64,000 nucleotides of DNA, from the NCBI GenBank assembly GCA_947488605.1, contig CANKZJ010000003.1, positions 248,001-312,000 of the forward strand, read 5' to 3'. The notes under the pieces are model-generated. The model made no database searches, was not told the origin of the DNA, and worked only from the letters and a program-made list of their open reading frames with translations. The translations under genes and the position numbers were made by a program. Of this stretch, positions 47,557-55,927 are shown piece by piece. The first letter of the stretch is position 1. Each line of letters opens with the position of its first letter. Source of the stretch: an uncultured Paracoccaceae bacterium (GTDB lineage Bacteria; Pseudomonadota; Alphaproteobacteria; Rhodobacterales; Rhodobacteraceae).

Positions 47557-47645
47557 CATCTCTTCGATTAGGAATGGAAAATAACGCTCCCGGACGGAAG
47601 GCGCATTCACACATAGGCAAGCACAACGCCCGAGTCAATCATTGC

Positions 47646-48095
47646 TCAGAAAGGACGTACAACAACCGCGACAACAATAAACAACATCAAGATAGTGGGA
47701 ACTTCATTGAATAACCGGTAGGTTCGGCCACTGCGTGTGTTCGTCCCTGTAGCAAACTCTTTGCGGCGCTTGGCCATCCAACCATGTGCCCCGGTCATTG
47801 CTATGACGCTCACGATCTTCACCCATGACCAAGCAGCACTCCAATCAAACGCACCCAAACCAATCATGATAAGGCCAGCGATCCACGCCACGATCATGGC
47901 CGGGTTCATAATCACACGCAGCAGCTTTTCTTCCATGACCTGAAAAGTCAGATCAAGTTCAGATCCGACCGTTGCGCGTTCAACATGATAAACAAAAAGT
48001 CTTGGCAGATAGAACAACCCCGCCATCCACGCGATCACTGCCATAATATGCAGAGCCTTGATCCAAGGGTACACGCTGTTCAAAAGATCAATCAT
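47646..48095 (-). CDS. hemJ: Protoporphyrinogen oxidase HemJ
   Basis: HemJ (149 aa) is the membrane-bound haem protein that oxidises protoporphyrinogen IX in many alphaproteobacteria. About four hydrophobic segments are visible, with the conserved IKALHIMAVIAWMAGLFYLPRLFVYH at the N terminus (haem-ligand histidine), KLLRVIMNPAMIV, and RTYRLFNEVPTILMLFIV at the C terminus. It is the first leftward gene beside the putative replication origin, and rho follows in the same direction. Confidence 0.95.
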   Translation of the reverse strand: MIDLLNSVYPWIKALHIMAVIAWMAGLFYLPRLFVYHVERATVGSELDLTFQVMEEKLLRVIMNPAMIVAWIAGLIMIGLGAFDWSAAWSWVKIVSVIAMTGAHGWMAKRRKEFATGTNTRSGRTYRLFNEVPTILMLFIVVAVVVRPF

Positions 48096-48194
48096 GCTAT
48101 TTTACTTTCATGGCTTCTTTCTTCCTTAATAAATATTAAGAGAAAGAAAAGATGATGATGTGGTTAGTGTGCTGTTTTTCTGTGGGTTCTTTAT

Positions 48195-48203
48195 TCATCC
48201 ACA
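48195..48203 (+). promoter_or_regulatory. DnaA box, one mismatch
   Basis: TCATCCACA differs at one position from the DnaA box TTATCCACA and is read on the same strand as the perfect box at 48493. Confidence 0.5.
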
Positions 48204-48364
48204 GAGTTTTCCCAAGGCGGCAAGAAAGCTAGGCTTTTTTCAGGTTCTGTAGATAATAGAATTATACGATAAAAAACAACAACTTACCTTATGCCATGAA
48301 AACTAAGTCATGGCAAAAACCACCATTGACAGCTTCTTCATGACGATTCCTCCACAGTGATCAC

Positions 48365-48373
48365 TTATCCATA
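48365..48373 (+). promoter_or_regulatory. DnaA box, one mismatch
   Basis: TTATCCATA differs from TTATCCACA at one position near the end. It lies about 120 bp left of the perfect box, in the same orientation. Confidence 0.55.
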
Positions 48374-48492
48374 CTCACCGTGGAAAAAACGGCCCGAGAT
48401 TACTTGAGATGGGATGTTTCTACACAAAGTCCGCCGACATGCTAGTTATGCCCAAAGTGGTGCTCACTACGACACACGACTTGTACCAAAGG

Positions 48493-48501
48493 TTATCCAC
48501 A
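48493..48501 (+). promoter_or_regulatory. Perfect DnaA box overlapping the maf start
   Basis: TTATCCACA, an exact DnaA box, ends on the A of the maf ATG. It sits between the maf ribosome binding site (AAAGG at 48488-48492) and its start codon, so DnaA bound here could also affect maf transcription. Confidence 0.8.
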
Positions 48502-49100
48502 TGGACGAACAGATCATCTTGGCATCAGGCTCGGTTATTCGGGCTCAACTGCTCCGCAATGCCGGGGTCAAATTCGATGTTTTGGTCGCACGTGTAGATG
48601 AAGAAACAATTAATGCATCCCTCGAGGCGGAACAAGCAAGTCCGCGAGACATCGCTGATACTTTGGCTGAAATGAAAGCGCAGCGCGTTGCTGCCAAAAA
48701 CCCGCAAGCGCTGGTGATCGGTTGTGATCAGGTTCTCGCATTAGGACAAGAATGCTTCTCAAAACCAACATCTCCTGAAGACGCCATTGCCCAACTCAAG
48801 ACATTGCGTGGTCAGAAACATCAATTGCTATCAGCCGCCGTCATCTATGAAGATGGCAAGCCGGTTTGGCGTCATGTCGGTGTTGTCAGGCTGTTTATGC
48901 GCGATGCATCAGACAGCTATCTTCAAGATTACGTCGACCGGAACTGGGACAGTATCCAGCATTCGGTCGGCGCTTATAAACTTGAGGAAGAAGGAGTGCG
49001 ACTTTTTACACGCATTGAAGGAGATTATTTCAATGTCTTGGGCCTGCCGCTCTTGGAACTCTTGTCATACCTCACGCTACGCGGAACACTGCCTTCATGA
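48501..49100 (+). CDS. Maf-family nucleotide pyrophosphatase
   Basis: A 199-residue Maf-type protein. Family members hydrolyse modified or non-canonical nucleoside triphosphates. It begins DEQIILASGSVIRAQLLRNAGV, matching the Maf nucleotide loop, and has LVIGCDQVLALG and YVDRNWDSIQHSVGAYKLEEEGVRLFTRIEGDYFNVLGLPL further on. AAAGG lies eight bases before the ATG at 48501; the frame upstream runs through the origin gap. It is the first rightward gene at the origin and overlaps aroE by four bases. Confidence 0.94.
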   Translation: MDEQIILASGSVIRAQLLRNAGVKFDVLVARVDEETINASLEAEQASPRDIADTLAEMKAQRVAAKNPQALVIGCDQVLALGQECFSKPTSPEDAIAQLKTLRGQKHQLLSAAVIYEDGKPVWRHVGVVRLFMRDASDSYLQDYVDRNWDSIQHSVGAYKLEEEGVRLFTRIEGDYFNVLGLPLLELLSYLTLRGTLPS

Positions 49101-49924
49101 CCAATCTGCCACGCGCCGCCGTGATCGGAAACCCGATCAGCCATTCACTTTCTCCTAAACTGCACACCTATTGGCTTAATCGCTATGGGCTGGATGGCGA
49201 ATATACTGCACTGAAAGTGACCGAGGACGAACTCGAAGAGACGCTTCGTGCCATGCCTGCACAGGGTTTTATCGGTGCAAACGTCACGCTCCCCCACAAA
49301 GTCAGCGTGATGCATTTTGCAGATCAGATTACAGATCGTGCAACGCTCATCGGTGCTGCAAACACGCTGACGTTCAAAGAAGACGGACGTATCTTTGCGG
49401 ATAATACAGACGGATACGGATTTATCGCAAATCTTCGCCAAGGTGCGCCGCATTGGGATCCAAAGGCTGGCTCGGCCGCAATTTTTGGCGCAGGTGGTGC
49501 GGCGCGTGCGATTATCGTCGCTTTGGCGGATGCGGGCGTTCCGGAAATCATTATTTCAAACCGCACCCGGCCAAAAGCCGAAGCGCTACGCGCTGATTTT
49601 GGCGCGCGGATCACAGTTGTTGACTGGGTTCAGGCCGACAAAGCACTTCAAGATGCCAACACTGTCATCAACACCACATCACTTGGCATGGTTGGCGCGC
49701 AAGACTTCAAAGTGTCATTGGACAATTTGAGCAAAGATGCTGTCGTCACTGACATCGTCTATAACCCGCTGCGTACGCCTTTTCTTGATGATGCCCAGGA
49801 AAAGGGATGCACGACAGTCGATGGCTTAGGCATGTTGCTCCACCAGGGTGTGCCCGGTTTCGAGCGTTGGTTCGGTCAGCGTCCAGAAGTGGACGAAGCC
49901 ACCCGTCGCGCCGTTCTCGCATGA
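49097..49924 (+). CDS. aroE: Shikimate dehydrogenase
   Basis: AroE (275 aa) reduces 3-dehydroshikimate with NADPH in aromatic amino acid synthesis. It has the substrate motif VIGNPISHSLSPKLH, NVTLPHKVSVM with the catalytic lysine, the nucleotide-binding AIFGAGGAARAIIVALADAG, NRTRPKAEAL, and the C-terminal TVDGLGMLLHQGVPGFERWFG. Starts and stops overlap those of maf and coaE by four bases each. Confidence 0.97.
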   Translation: MTNLPRAAVIGNPISHSLSPKLHTYWLNRYGLDGEYTALKVTEDELEETLRAMPAQGFIGANVTLPHKVSVMHFADQITDRATLIGAANTLTFKEDGRIFADNTDGYGFIANLRQGAPHWDPKAGSAAIFGAGGAARAIIVALADAGVPEIIISNRTRPKAEALRADFGARITVVDWVQADKALQDANTVINTTSLGMVGAQDFKVSLDNLSKDAVVTDIVYNPLRTPFLDDAQEKGCTTVDGLGMLLHQGVPGFERWFGQRPEVDEATRRAVLA

Positions 49925-50511
49925 CACATCTGCTGGGTCTGACTGGGTCAATCGGTATGGGCAAATCAACCACGGTTCAGATGTTTCGTGACGAAGGTGT
50001 GCCCGTTTGGGACGCGGATGCCACCGTTCATCAGCTGTATGCCAAAGGTGGGGCCGCAGTCCCCATTTTCGAAAGGGAATTCCCTGATGCTGTTGTTGAT
50101 GGGGCGATTGATCGCGATATCCTGAAAGGAATGATCGCTGATGACCTCAACGTCATGCGCAAACTCGAAGAAATCGTGCACCCTTTGGTGGCGGACCATC
50201 GCGCCGCCTTCCTTGCGCAGACCAACGCACCTTTGGTTGTTTTCGATATCCCGCTTCTTTTCGAAACAAACGGCCAAGACTGGCTCGACTCGGTTTTAGT
50301 CGTCACCGCACCAGCGGATGTTCAAAAATCGCGTGTAATGGCGCGACCGGGAATGACGGAAGAACAGTTTCAGCGTATCCTGGATCGCCAAATGCCAGAT
50401 GCTGAGAAACGCGCGTTAGCGGATCACATCATTGAAACTATCACGCTGGACGATACGCGTCGGTCTGTGCGAAAACTGATAGCGGAGTTAGCGGGATCAA
50501 AAGATGCGTGA
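49921..50511 (+). CDS. coaE: Dephospho-CoA kinase
   Basis: CoaE (196 aa) phosphorylates dephospho-CoA in the last step of coenzyme A synthesis. The P-loop LLGLTGSIGMGKSTTVQMF is at the start, followed by VPVWDADATVHQLY, the substrate region HPLVADHR, VVFDIPLLFET and a lid with RQMPDAEKRALADHII. The ATG at 49921 overlaps the aroE stop (ATGA) and is the only start that fits the family length. The dnaQ start lies eight bases inside its end. Confidence 0.97.
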   Translation: MTHLLGLTGSIGMGKSTTVQMFRDEGVPVWDADATVHQLYAKGGAAVPIFEREFPDAVVDGAIDRDILKGMIADDLNVMRKLEEIVHPLVADHRAAFLAQTNAPLVVFDIPLLFETNGQDWLDSVLVVTAPADVQKSRVMARPGMTEEQFQRILDRQMPDAEKRALADHIIETITLDDTRRSVRKLIAELAGSKDA

Positions 50512-51235
50512 GATTGTACTTGATACAGAGACCACCGGTTTCGAACCTAGCGAAGGTGACCGGATCGTTGAAATTGGCGCGATAGAACTGATGGGGCATA
50601 TGCCGACTGGCAGGACCTATCATCAGTACATCAACCCCCAACGTTCCATGCCGGAAGCCGCCTTTGGTGTGCACGGCATTGGTCCCGATTTGCTGGAACC
50701 ACCGCAAAAGCCGCAACCCGGACAAGAAACCTTGCGCGACAAACCCCTTTTCAAAGATGTTGCACAGGACTTTGTCGATTTCATCGGCGATGCAAAGTTG
50801 GTCATTCACAACGCTGCCTTTGATATGAAGTTCCTTAATGCAGAATTGGGTTGGCTCAACCGCCCGCTTCTTCCGATGGATCAATCGCTCGACACCCTTG
50901 CCATCGCGCGCCGGAAATTTCCCGGATCGCCTGCCTCGCTTGATGCCCTTTGCCGCAGGTTCGGGATCGATAACAGTTCCCGCACGCTTCACGGCGCATT
51001 GCTTGATAGTGAAATTCTGGCCGAAGTGTATCTGGAGCTGATTGGTGGCCGGCAGCCCGACTTTGGGCTTGCAGGTGCGTCGCAACGACAATCTGGGGGT
51101 GCGCAATCTGATGATTGGCGTCCAGCTGCGCGTCCACAACCATTGAACCCAAAGATCACAAAAGAAGAAGCCGCCGCCCATGCTTCTTTTGTCGAGAAGT
51201 TGGGCGACGGCGCTGTCTGGAAGAAACTGGGCTAG
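50504..51235 (+). CDS. dnaQ: DNA polymerase III epsilon subunit (3'-5' exonuclease)
   Basis: DnaQ (243 aa) is the proofreading exonuclease of the replicase. The three exonuclease motifs are visible: REIVLDTETTGFEPSEGDRI (Exo I, DTE), VIHNAAFDMKFLNAEL (Exo II) and RTLHGALLDSEILAEVYLEL (Exo III, H then D). The C-terminal ~60 residues form the polymerase-binding tail. It ends the maf-aroE-coaE-dnaQ group and converges on secB two bases later. Confidence 0.97.
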   Translation: MREIVLDTETTGFEPSEGDRIVEIGAIELMGHMPTGRTYHQYINPQRSMPEAAFGVHGIGPDLLEPPQKPQPGQETLRDKPLFKDVAQDFVDFIGDAKLVIHNAAFDMKFLNAELGWLNRPLLPMDQSLDTLAIARRKFPGSPASLDALCRRFGIDNSSRTLHGALLDSEILAEVYLELIGGRQPDFGLAGASQRQSGGAQSDDWRPAARPQPLNPKITKEEAAAHASFVEKLGDGAVWKKLG

Positions 51236-51237
51236 GT

Positions 51238-51747
51238 CTAGTTTACAGTGTCGTTAGGCTTTTCGACTTCTGCGCGACGCGCAAGTTCGGACCGGTAAAG
51301 CGCCAAGAAATCAATAGTTTCAAGGTTAAGTGGTGGGAAACCACCATCGCGCGTGACGTCGCTAACGATGCGGCGCAGGAATGGGAACGTGATGCGCGGG
51401 CATTCAATCAACAGATAAGGGTGCATTTGGTCTTCTGGCACACCTTCAACTTGGAACACACCGGCATATTCAATTTCCAGAACGAAAAGCGGTTCGCCCT
51501 TTTCCTTTGTCTTGCTGGTGATGTTCAGCTTCGTGATGATTTCGAACTGGTTCTCGGCCTTCCGCTTGCGTGCGTCCAGGTTCACTTGGACCTGAATTTC
51601 AGGTTGCGCGTCACCAGTCACACCTTTTTGCGCAAGAATGTTCTCGAACGACATATCGCGAATGTACTGCGCTAGAACGCGGTTGTTGATTTGTGCGGCA
51701 GCGGGCGCAGCCGCAGCTGCAGCACCGTTTTCAGGTGTATCGGTCAT
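51238..51747 (-). CDS. secB: Protein-export chaperone SecB
   Basis: SecB (169 aa) keeps Sec substrates unfolded and passes them to SecA. It has the family patterns QYIRDMSFENILAQK, IQVQVNLDARKR, FEIITKLNITSKTKEKGEPLFVLEIEYAGVFQV, LLIECPRITFPFLRRIVSDVTRDGGFPPLNLETIDFLALY. The alanine-rich N-terminal extension (about residues 8-20) is common in alphaproteobacteria. It is transcribed towards dnaQ. Confidence 0.97.
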   Translation of the reverse strand: MTDTPENGAAAAAAPAAAQINNRVLAQYIRDMSFENILAQKGVTGDAQPEIQVQVNLDARKRKAENQFEIITKLNITSKTKEKGEPLFVLEIEYAGVFQVEGVPEDQMHPYLLIECPRITFPFLRRIVSDVTRDGGFPPLNLETIDFLALYRSELARRAEVEKPNDTVN

Positions 51748-51805
51748 TGGAAACTGCTCCAGTTAAATAAGGTTCGCGCGTTCCTAGCAGCCTATCTTGT
51801 AAGGC

Positions 51806-52288
51806 TCAATCCCGGGTCCACTCTGACGGGCCGTCGCGGTTCGGTTTCTGTGGTGTCACATCTTCGAATTCTGCATCAATAACACGGTCCCCACTTTGAT
51901 GTGGGCGCTGGGCGGGCCCGTCGCCCATCTCAAATTGCTGCACTTTGATTTTTGATTTCAGCCAAACGAACGCCGCCCGCCGGAAACCGGGCACCAGTAG
52001 AGACAATCCAACGATATCGGTGAAAAAGCCGGGCGTAAGTAGCAAAGCACCAGCGAAAAGGATCATTGCACCATGCGCCAAAGGCTCTGTCGGGTCTTGG
52101 AGTTCGGAAAACGATCTTTGCAGATTGCCGATTTCGCGCAAACCTTGATTCCGCACCAAATATGATCCGGTCACCGCCGTTGCGAGAACAATCAAAAGTG
52201 TCCACCAGATCCCAATAAAGCCGCCAACCTGTATAAACAGGGCGATTTCGATCATTGGAACCGCGATAAACGCGAGTAACAGCCACAT
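51806..52288 (-). CDS. fxsA: FxsA family membrane protein
   Basis: A 160-residue inner-membrane protein of the FxsA family, named after the E. coli protein that limits F plasmid exclusion of phage T7. It has the typical start LLLAFIAVPMIEIALFIQVGGFIGIWWTLLIV, the loop SYLVRNQGLREIGNLQRS, and GAMILFAGALLLTPGFFTDIVGLSLLVPGFR, giving about three membrane segments, then a hydrophilic tail. The cellular role is unknown. It is upstream of secB on the same strand and divergent from the Tim44-like gene. Confidence 0.93.
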   Translation of the reverse strand: MWLLLAFIAVPMIEIALFIQVGGFIGIWWTLLIVLATAVTGSYLVRNQGLREIGNLQRSFSELQDPTEPLAHGAMILFAGALLLTPGFFTDIVGLSLLVPGFRRAAFVWLKSKIKVQQFEMGDGPAQRPHQSGDRVIDAEFEDVTPQKPNRDGPSEWTRD

Positions 52289-52399
52289 CTGGTTAGCCTT
52301 TCATAACATGTTCGGGGGTAAGGTGGACTTGGCCCTACCCCTGACCTACATAAGGAACGAAAGGGCATGTTTCCATGCCTTCACCGAAACGAGGTCTTC

Positions 52400-53062
52400 A
52401 TGAATTCTCCGCTTATCCAGCTTTTGGTGCTTGCAGGCATCGCTGTATTCTTGATTTTGCGTCTGCGTGGCGTGCTTGGCACCCGCGAAGGTTTTGAAAA
52501 ACCTGCCGTAACACGCCCCGAACCCAGCAGCCGTGTTGGAAAGCCAGACTTCGATGTGATCGAAGGTGGCCCCGATCTTGATATCACCGATCACGTTGAA
52601 GAAGGGTCTGACTCAGCCAAGGCGCTTGCGACGATGAAACGGATTGATCCGTCCTTTAACGTCAGCGAATTCTTGGGCGGTGCGCGTGGCGCATACGAGA
52701 TGATTTTGATGGCATTTGAAAACGGTGACCTTGATAGCATCGTGCCTTTCATCTCCGAGGATGTGTACGAAGCGTTTGCATCTGTCGTTGACGAACGTCA
52801 GCGTCAGGGCCTGACCATCGATGCAAAATTCATCGGTATCAGCGATATGACATTGACCGAGGCAACTTTTGACGAGGTGTCGAACGAGGGTGAAATGTCT
52901 GTGCGCTTCAAAAGTGAGCTGACATCCGTGGTCCGCGACAAAGCGGGCGACATCATTGAAGGTAGCGAGTCAGAGATTAAGCGCCAGAAAGATACGTGGA
53001 CATTTGCACGCAAAATGGATGCAGGCGATCCCAATTGGCGGCTTGTCGCCACTGGCGAATAA
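52400..53062 (+). CDS. Tim44/TimA family putative adaptor protein
   Basis: A 220-residue protein with one N-terminal membrane segment (SPLIQLLVLAGIAVFLILRLRGVLGTREGFEKP) and a C-terminal Tim44-like domain (ARGAYEMILMAFENGDLDSIVPFISEDVYEAFASVVDERQRQG). In mitochondria Tim44 tethers Hsp70 to the import channel; bacterial TimA proteins are alphaproteobacterial relatives whose role is not settled. GAGG precedes the ATG at 52400 with proper spacing, excluding the longer frame. The secB-fxsA, timA-mltA-smr neighbourhood is typical of Rhodobacteraceae and suggests envelope or export roles. Confidence 0.92.
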   Translation: MNSPLIQLLVLAGIAVFLILRLRGVLGTREGFEKPAVTRPEPSSRVGKPDFDVIEGGPDLDITDHVEEGSDSAKALATMKRIDPSFNVSEFLGGARGAYEMILMAFENGDLDSIVPFISEDVYEAFASVVDERQRQGLTIDAKFIGISDMTLTEATFDEVSNEGEMSVRFKSELTSVVRDKAGDIIEGSESEIKRQKDTWTFARKMDAGDPNWRLVATGE

Positions 53063-53107
53063 ACCCAGAGCTGGTTTGGCATTCTCCTCACAGGGGTGAA
53101 CTTAACG

Positions 53108-54082
53108 ATGGCCAAACTGACATATACGCAGCTCAGTTTTAATGAACTTGAAGGGTGGCTTGATGATGATCATCAAGCCGCCTTTGATGTTTTTAAGACC
53201 ATCAGCGACAACATGAATGATCCGCATTGGTCGGTGTTGAGCGATTTTTCCAAGATTGATCCTGATCCGCGCCAGTTCTTCGAGGCTTTCTTTCGCCCCG
53301 TCTTGATCGATGGCGGACAGCCGATGCTTTTTACCGGGTATTTCGAGCCAGAACTGCGTGGTGGCCGCGAACAGAGTGATGCTTTTCCGCATCCCATATA
53401 TAATGTGCCAGACGATTTGGAGGCGGGTACTTTGTTCTACTCACGTCGTGAGATTGAAGAGGAACGCACGCTTGCGGATAAAGGTCTAGAGATTGCTTGG
53501 CTTGCCGACCCGCTGGACGCTTTCTTTCTTCAGGTGCAGGGATCAGGACGTATCAGTTTCCCGGATGGTAGTGTGATGCGTGTGGGCTTTGGTGCCAAAA
53601 ACGGTCACCCCTATACATCAATTGGGGCAAAGCTTGTTCAACGTGGGTTGATTGCTGAGGACGCGATATCCGCCGAGGCGATCCGCAACTGGGTGCGCGA
53701 AAACGGTGATGAAGGCCGGGAGTTGTTGTGGGAGAACGAGAGCTACGTGTTTTTTCGCGAAGTAAGCGGTGTGCCATCTGAAGATGGGCCTTTAGGAACA
53801 ATGGGGTGTTCCATCACGCCCGGACGTTCGATCGCAGTTGATGCTGAAATCGTGACACTGGGAACACCCGTTTGGATCGAAAAGTCTGGTCGTGATCCGA
53901 TCCATCGCTTGATGGTCGCCCAAGACACCGGGTCGGCCATCAAAGGTGCGCACCGCGCAGATATTTTTGTCGGAACAGGCATTGAGGCTGGGAAAACCGC
54001 AGGCAGCATCAATGATACAGGCCGTATGGTCGTTCTTTTGCCTGCAACCCTGGCGCGTGATTTGCTTGCGGAGCAAGACTGA
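53108..54082 (+). CDS. mltA: MltA-type murein transglycosylase
   Basis: A 324-residue lytic transglycosylase of the MltA family, which cuts peptidoglycan to leave anhydro-muropeptides. Family motifs include FFEAFFRPVLIDGGQPMLFTGYFEPELRG, LAWLADPLDAFFLQVQGSGRI, NESYVFFREV, GPLGTMGCSITPGRSIAVD and MVAQDTGSAIKGAHRADIFVGTG with the catalytic aspartate region. No signal peptide or lipobox is visible: the frame reaches a stop only 11 codons above the GTG at 53096, and the N terminus (AKLTYTQLSFNELEGW) is already the mature type. The start is therefore uncertain. Confidence 0.92.
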   Translation: MAKLTYTQLSFNELEGWLDDDHQAAFDVFKTISDNMNDPHWSVLSDFSKIDPDPRQFFEAFFRPVLIDGGQPMLFTGYFEPELRGGREQSDAFPHPIYNVPDDLEAGTLFYSRREIEEERTLADKGLEIAWLADPLDAFFLQVQGSGRISFPDGSVMRVGFGAKNGHPYTSIGAKLVQRGLIAEDAISAEAIRNWVRENGDEGRELLWENESYVFFREVSGVPSEDGPLGTMGCSITPGRSIAVDAEIVTLGTPVWIEKSGRDPIHRLMVAQDTGSAIKGAHRADIFVGTGIEAGKTAGSINDTGRMVVLLPATLARDLLAEQD

Positions 54083-54666
54083 TGCGAAAGCCACGGCATC
54101 TTTCATCAGAAGAACGCTCGCTTTGGGACCGCGTCGCTGAACGCGCAACCCCTTTGCACCCGACGCAATCAAAACCGGCTCCGGGGATAGAACCAAAGCC
54201 CAAAAAGCCGATTGTTCAACAAACGCCCCTTGCGCGGCTTAAGGTTGGCCAGAAAACCAATGTATCCAGACCGCATGACATCATGCGGCCACTTGTTGAT
54301 CGATTAGGCGCGGCCCCGGTCAATATGGACAACAAGTCTTTTGGGAAAATGAAGCGTGGCAAAATCAAACCAGAAGCGCGGATCGACTTGCACGGCATGA
54401 CAATGGCAGAGGCTCATCCCGAATTGGTGAGTTTCATTTTGGGGTCGCAATCGGTAGGCCGTCGTCTTGTTCTGGTCATCACTGGAAAAGGTAAAGATCG
54501 CGATGATGGGGGGCCAATCCCCACGCGGCATGGCATTTTGCGGCATCAGGTGCCGCAATGGCTTGCCTTGGCGCCGTTGTCGCAAGCGATCTTGCAGGTT
54601 ACGCCAGCGCATTTGAAACACGGCGGGCATGGTGCCTACTACGTGTATTTACGGCGTAATCGATAG
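54082..54666 (+). CDS. Smr/MutS2-type domain protein
   Basis: A 194-residue protein with a basic, proline-rich N-terminal half and a C-terminal Smr domain (RIDLHGMTMAEAHPELVSFI, LVLVITGKGKDR, LRHQVPQWLA, GHGAYYVYLRR). Smr domains have nuclease activity in some proteins; the role of these stand-alone forms is unknown. The ATG overlaps the mltA stop by one base. Its end overlaps the convergent MFS gene by 18 bases. Confidence 0.92.
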   Translation: MRKPRHLSSEERSLWDRVAERATPLHPTQSKPAPGIEPKPKKPIVQQTPLARLKVGQKTNVSRPHDIMRPLVDRLGAAPVNMDNKSFGKMKRGKIKPEARIDLHGMTMAEAHPELVSFILGSQSVGRRLVLVITGKGKDRDDGGPIPTRHGILRHQVPQWLALAPLSQAILQVTPAHLKHGGHGAYYVYLRRNR

Positions 54667-55884
54667 GGCTTGCTGTGCTTTTCGCGTCGGGATGATCAAG
54701 ATCAGCGCCGCAAAAGCAAAGACCGCAGCATAGCCAAGTTGCTGAACCTCGAACCCAACACCAACATCAATAAGCCACCCGCTTAGCCCCGGTCCAATTG
54801 CGGATCCCAGTACCATCAGCGCCGCCGCCGCCGACTTAATCGCGCCGATATGCTTTGTTCCATAAAACTCTGCCCAACACGCATTCAATAAAGTTGCTTG
54901 TCCACCACCTGCGATCCCCATCAAGACAACAGCCAAAGCCGTCCAAATCAGGCTGGGCGCATACCAATGCAGAATGAAGGCTACAACAAGTGGAAGCAGG
55001 TAGATGGGCAAAAGCCGCACTGCGCCAAAGCGATCAATCGCCCAACCATAGCCAATCGTCGAAATTGACAGCGCGAGTGTGCCTAGAGGGAAAACAGAAA
55101 CCAACGCCAAGTGAGACCAACCTTTCACTTCGGCGAAATGGGCCTGATGAAACCAAAAAGCTGTTCCAAAACCGGAAAATGACATGACTGCCGGGATCAT
55201 TAGCCAAAATAGCGGATGGCGCAGAGCATCCGAGCGCGTCCAGTGTTTTCCGTACATGCCGGTGGATTGTGTTGTCTCGGCCATTGATTGCGGCGTGCGT
55301 TCCAACCGCAAAAGCCGATAAAGCACAAAGCACGCTATGATACAGAACCCTGCAAAGCAGACCCACAAAGTGCGCCAATCGATAAAGCCTTTCAGCCAGA
55401 CCATCGTGAGCGGCAGCGTTGCTTCGCCTAACATAAACCCAAATGCTGCCACCGCTAGCGCGCGACCGCGGGTCGCAATGAACCAGCGCGTCATTGCAAC
55501 GGTGCCCACATGACTTGTCATGCCTTGGCCGGTAAACCTGAGTGCGAAAATCACGAATGGTAGTAAGGCTGCGGTCGCATTGAACGCCATGAACAGACAG
55601 GCCGAGGCCAGCATCAAGATCACGACGATCCCAAGGGTGCGCACCCGAAACCGATCCGCCAAACCGCCGGCAAAAACCATCAGGGCCGCCGAGGCGCCGG
55701 TTCCGACCATATAGATCAGACCCCAGTCCCCGTTCGAGAGCCCGTAGGCTTCGCGAATTTCGCCGCCAAATATCGAGATAAAAAAGGTTTGTCCAAAACT
55801 AGATAGGAAAGACAACAGAGCGCCCGTTGCCAAGAACGGCAAATTTTCACGAATGAAACGAAAGTATCCAGTCGGTTGGCTCAT
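54649..55884 (-). CDS. MFS transporter
   Basis: A 411-residue major facilitator superfamily protein with about twelve hydrophobic segments. The loop between helices 2 and 3 reads GLADRFRVRTLGI, the usual MFS motif A region, and the opening FSSFGQTFFISIFGGEIREAYGLSNGDWGLIY resembles oxalate/monocarboxylate-type or general solute MFS proteins. The substrate cannot be inferred. It converges on the smr gene and is preceded by a short gap without other genes. Confidence 0.88.
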   Translation of the reverse strand: MSQPTGYFRFIRENLPFLATGALLSFLSSFGQTFFISIFGGEIREAYGLSNGDWGLIYMVGTGASAALMVFAGGLADRFRVRTLGIVVILMLASACLFMAFNATAALLPFVIFALRFTGQGMTSHVGTVAMTRWFIATRGRALAVAAFGFMLGEATLPLTMVWLKGFIDWRTLWVCFAGFCIIACFVLYRLLRLERTPQSMAETTQSTGMYGKHWTRSDALRHPLFWLMIPAVMSFSGFGTAFWFHQAHFAEVKGWSHLALVSVFPLGTLALSISTIGYGWAIDRFGAVRLLPIYLLPLVVAFILHWYAPSLIWTALAVVLMGIAGGGQATLLNACWAEFYGTKHIGAIKSAAAALMVLGSAIGPGLSGWLIDVGVGFEVQQLGYAAVFAFAALILIIPTRKAQQALSITP

Positions 55885-55927
55885 TCATGTTTGATGATCT
55901 GTGATTGGGCCAGTTGGAACCCCTAAA

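Larger units (their letters stand above)
48096..48500. other. Putative chromosomal replication origin (oriC)
   Basis: A 405-bp gene-free AT-rich gap between divergent hemJ and maf. It holds a perfect DnaA box at its right edge (48493) and two one-mismatch boxes (48195, 48365), an AT-rich dyad CTTAATAAATATTAAG (48125-48140), long A/T tracts near 48255-48295, and one GANTC site (48345). Genes on the left run leftward (hemJ to parB) and on the right run rightward (maf to dnaQ), as expected for divergent forks. parS sites and parAB are within 8 kb. No gene or RNA is seen in the gap. The exact origin limits cannot be set from sequence. Confidence 0.72.

Noticed and set aside
48126..48139. TTAA-TAAATA-TTAA in the origin gap as a CtrA site
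   Set aside because: The spacer is six bases, not seven, so it does not fit the CtrA consensus; it is better read as an AT-rich dyad.
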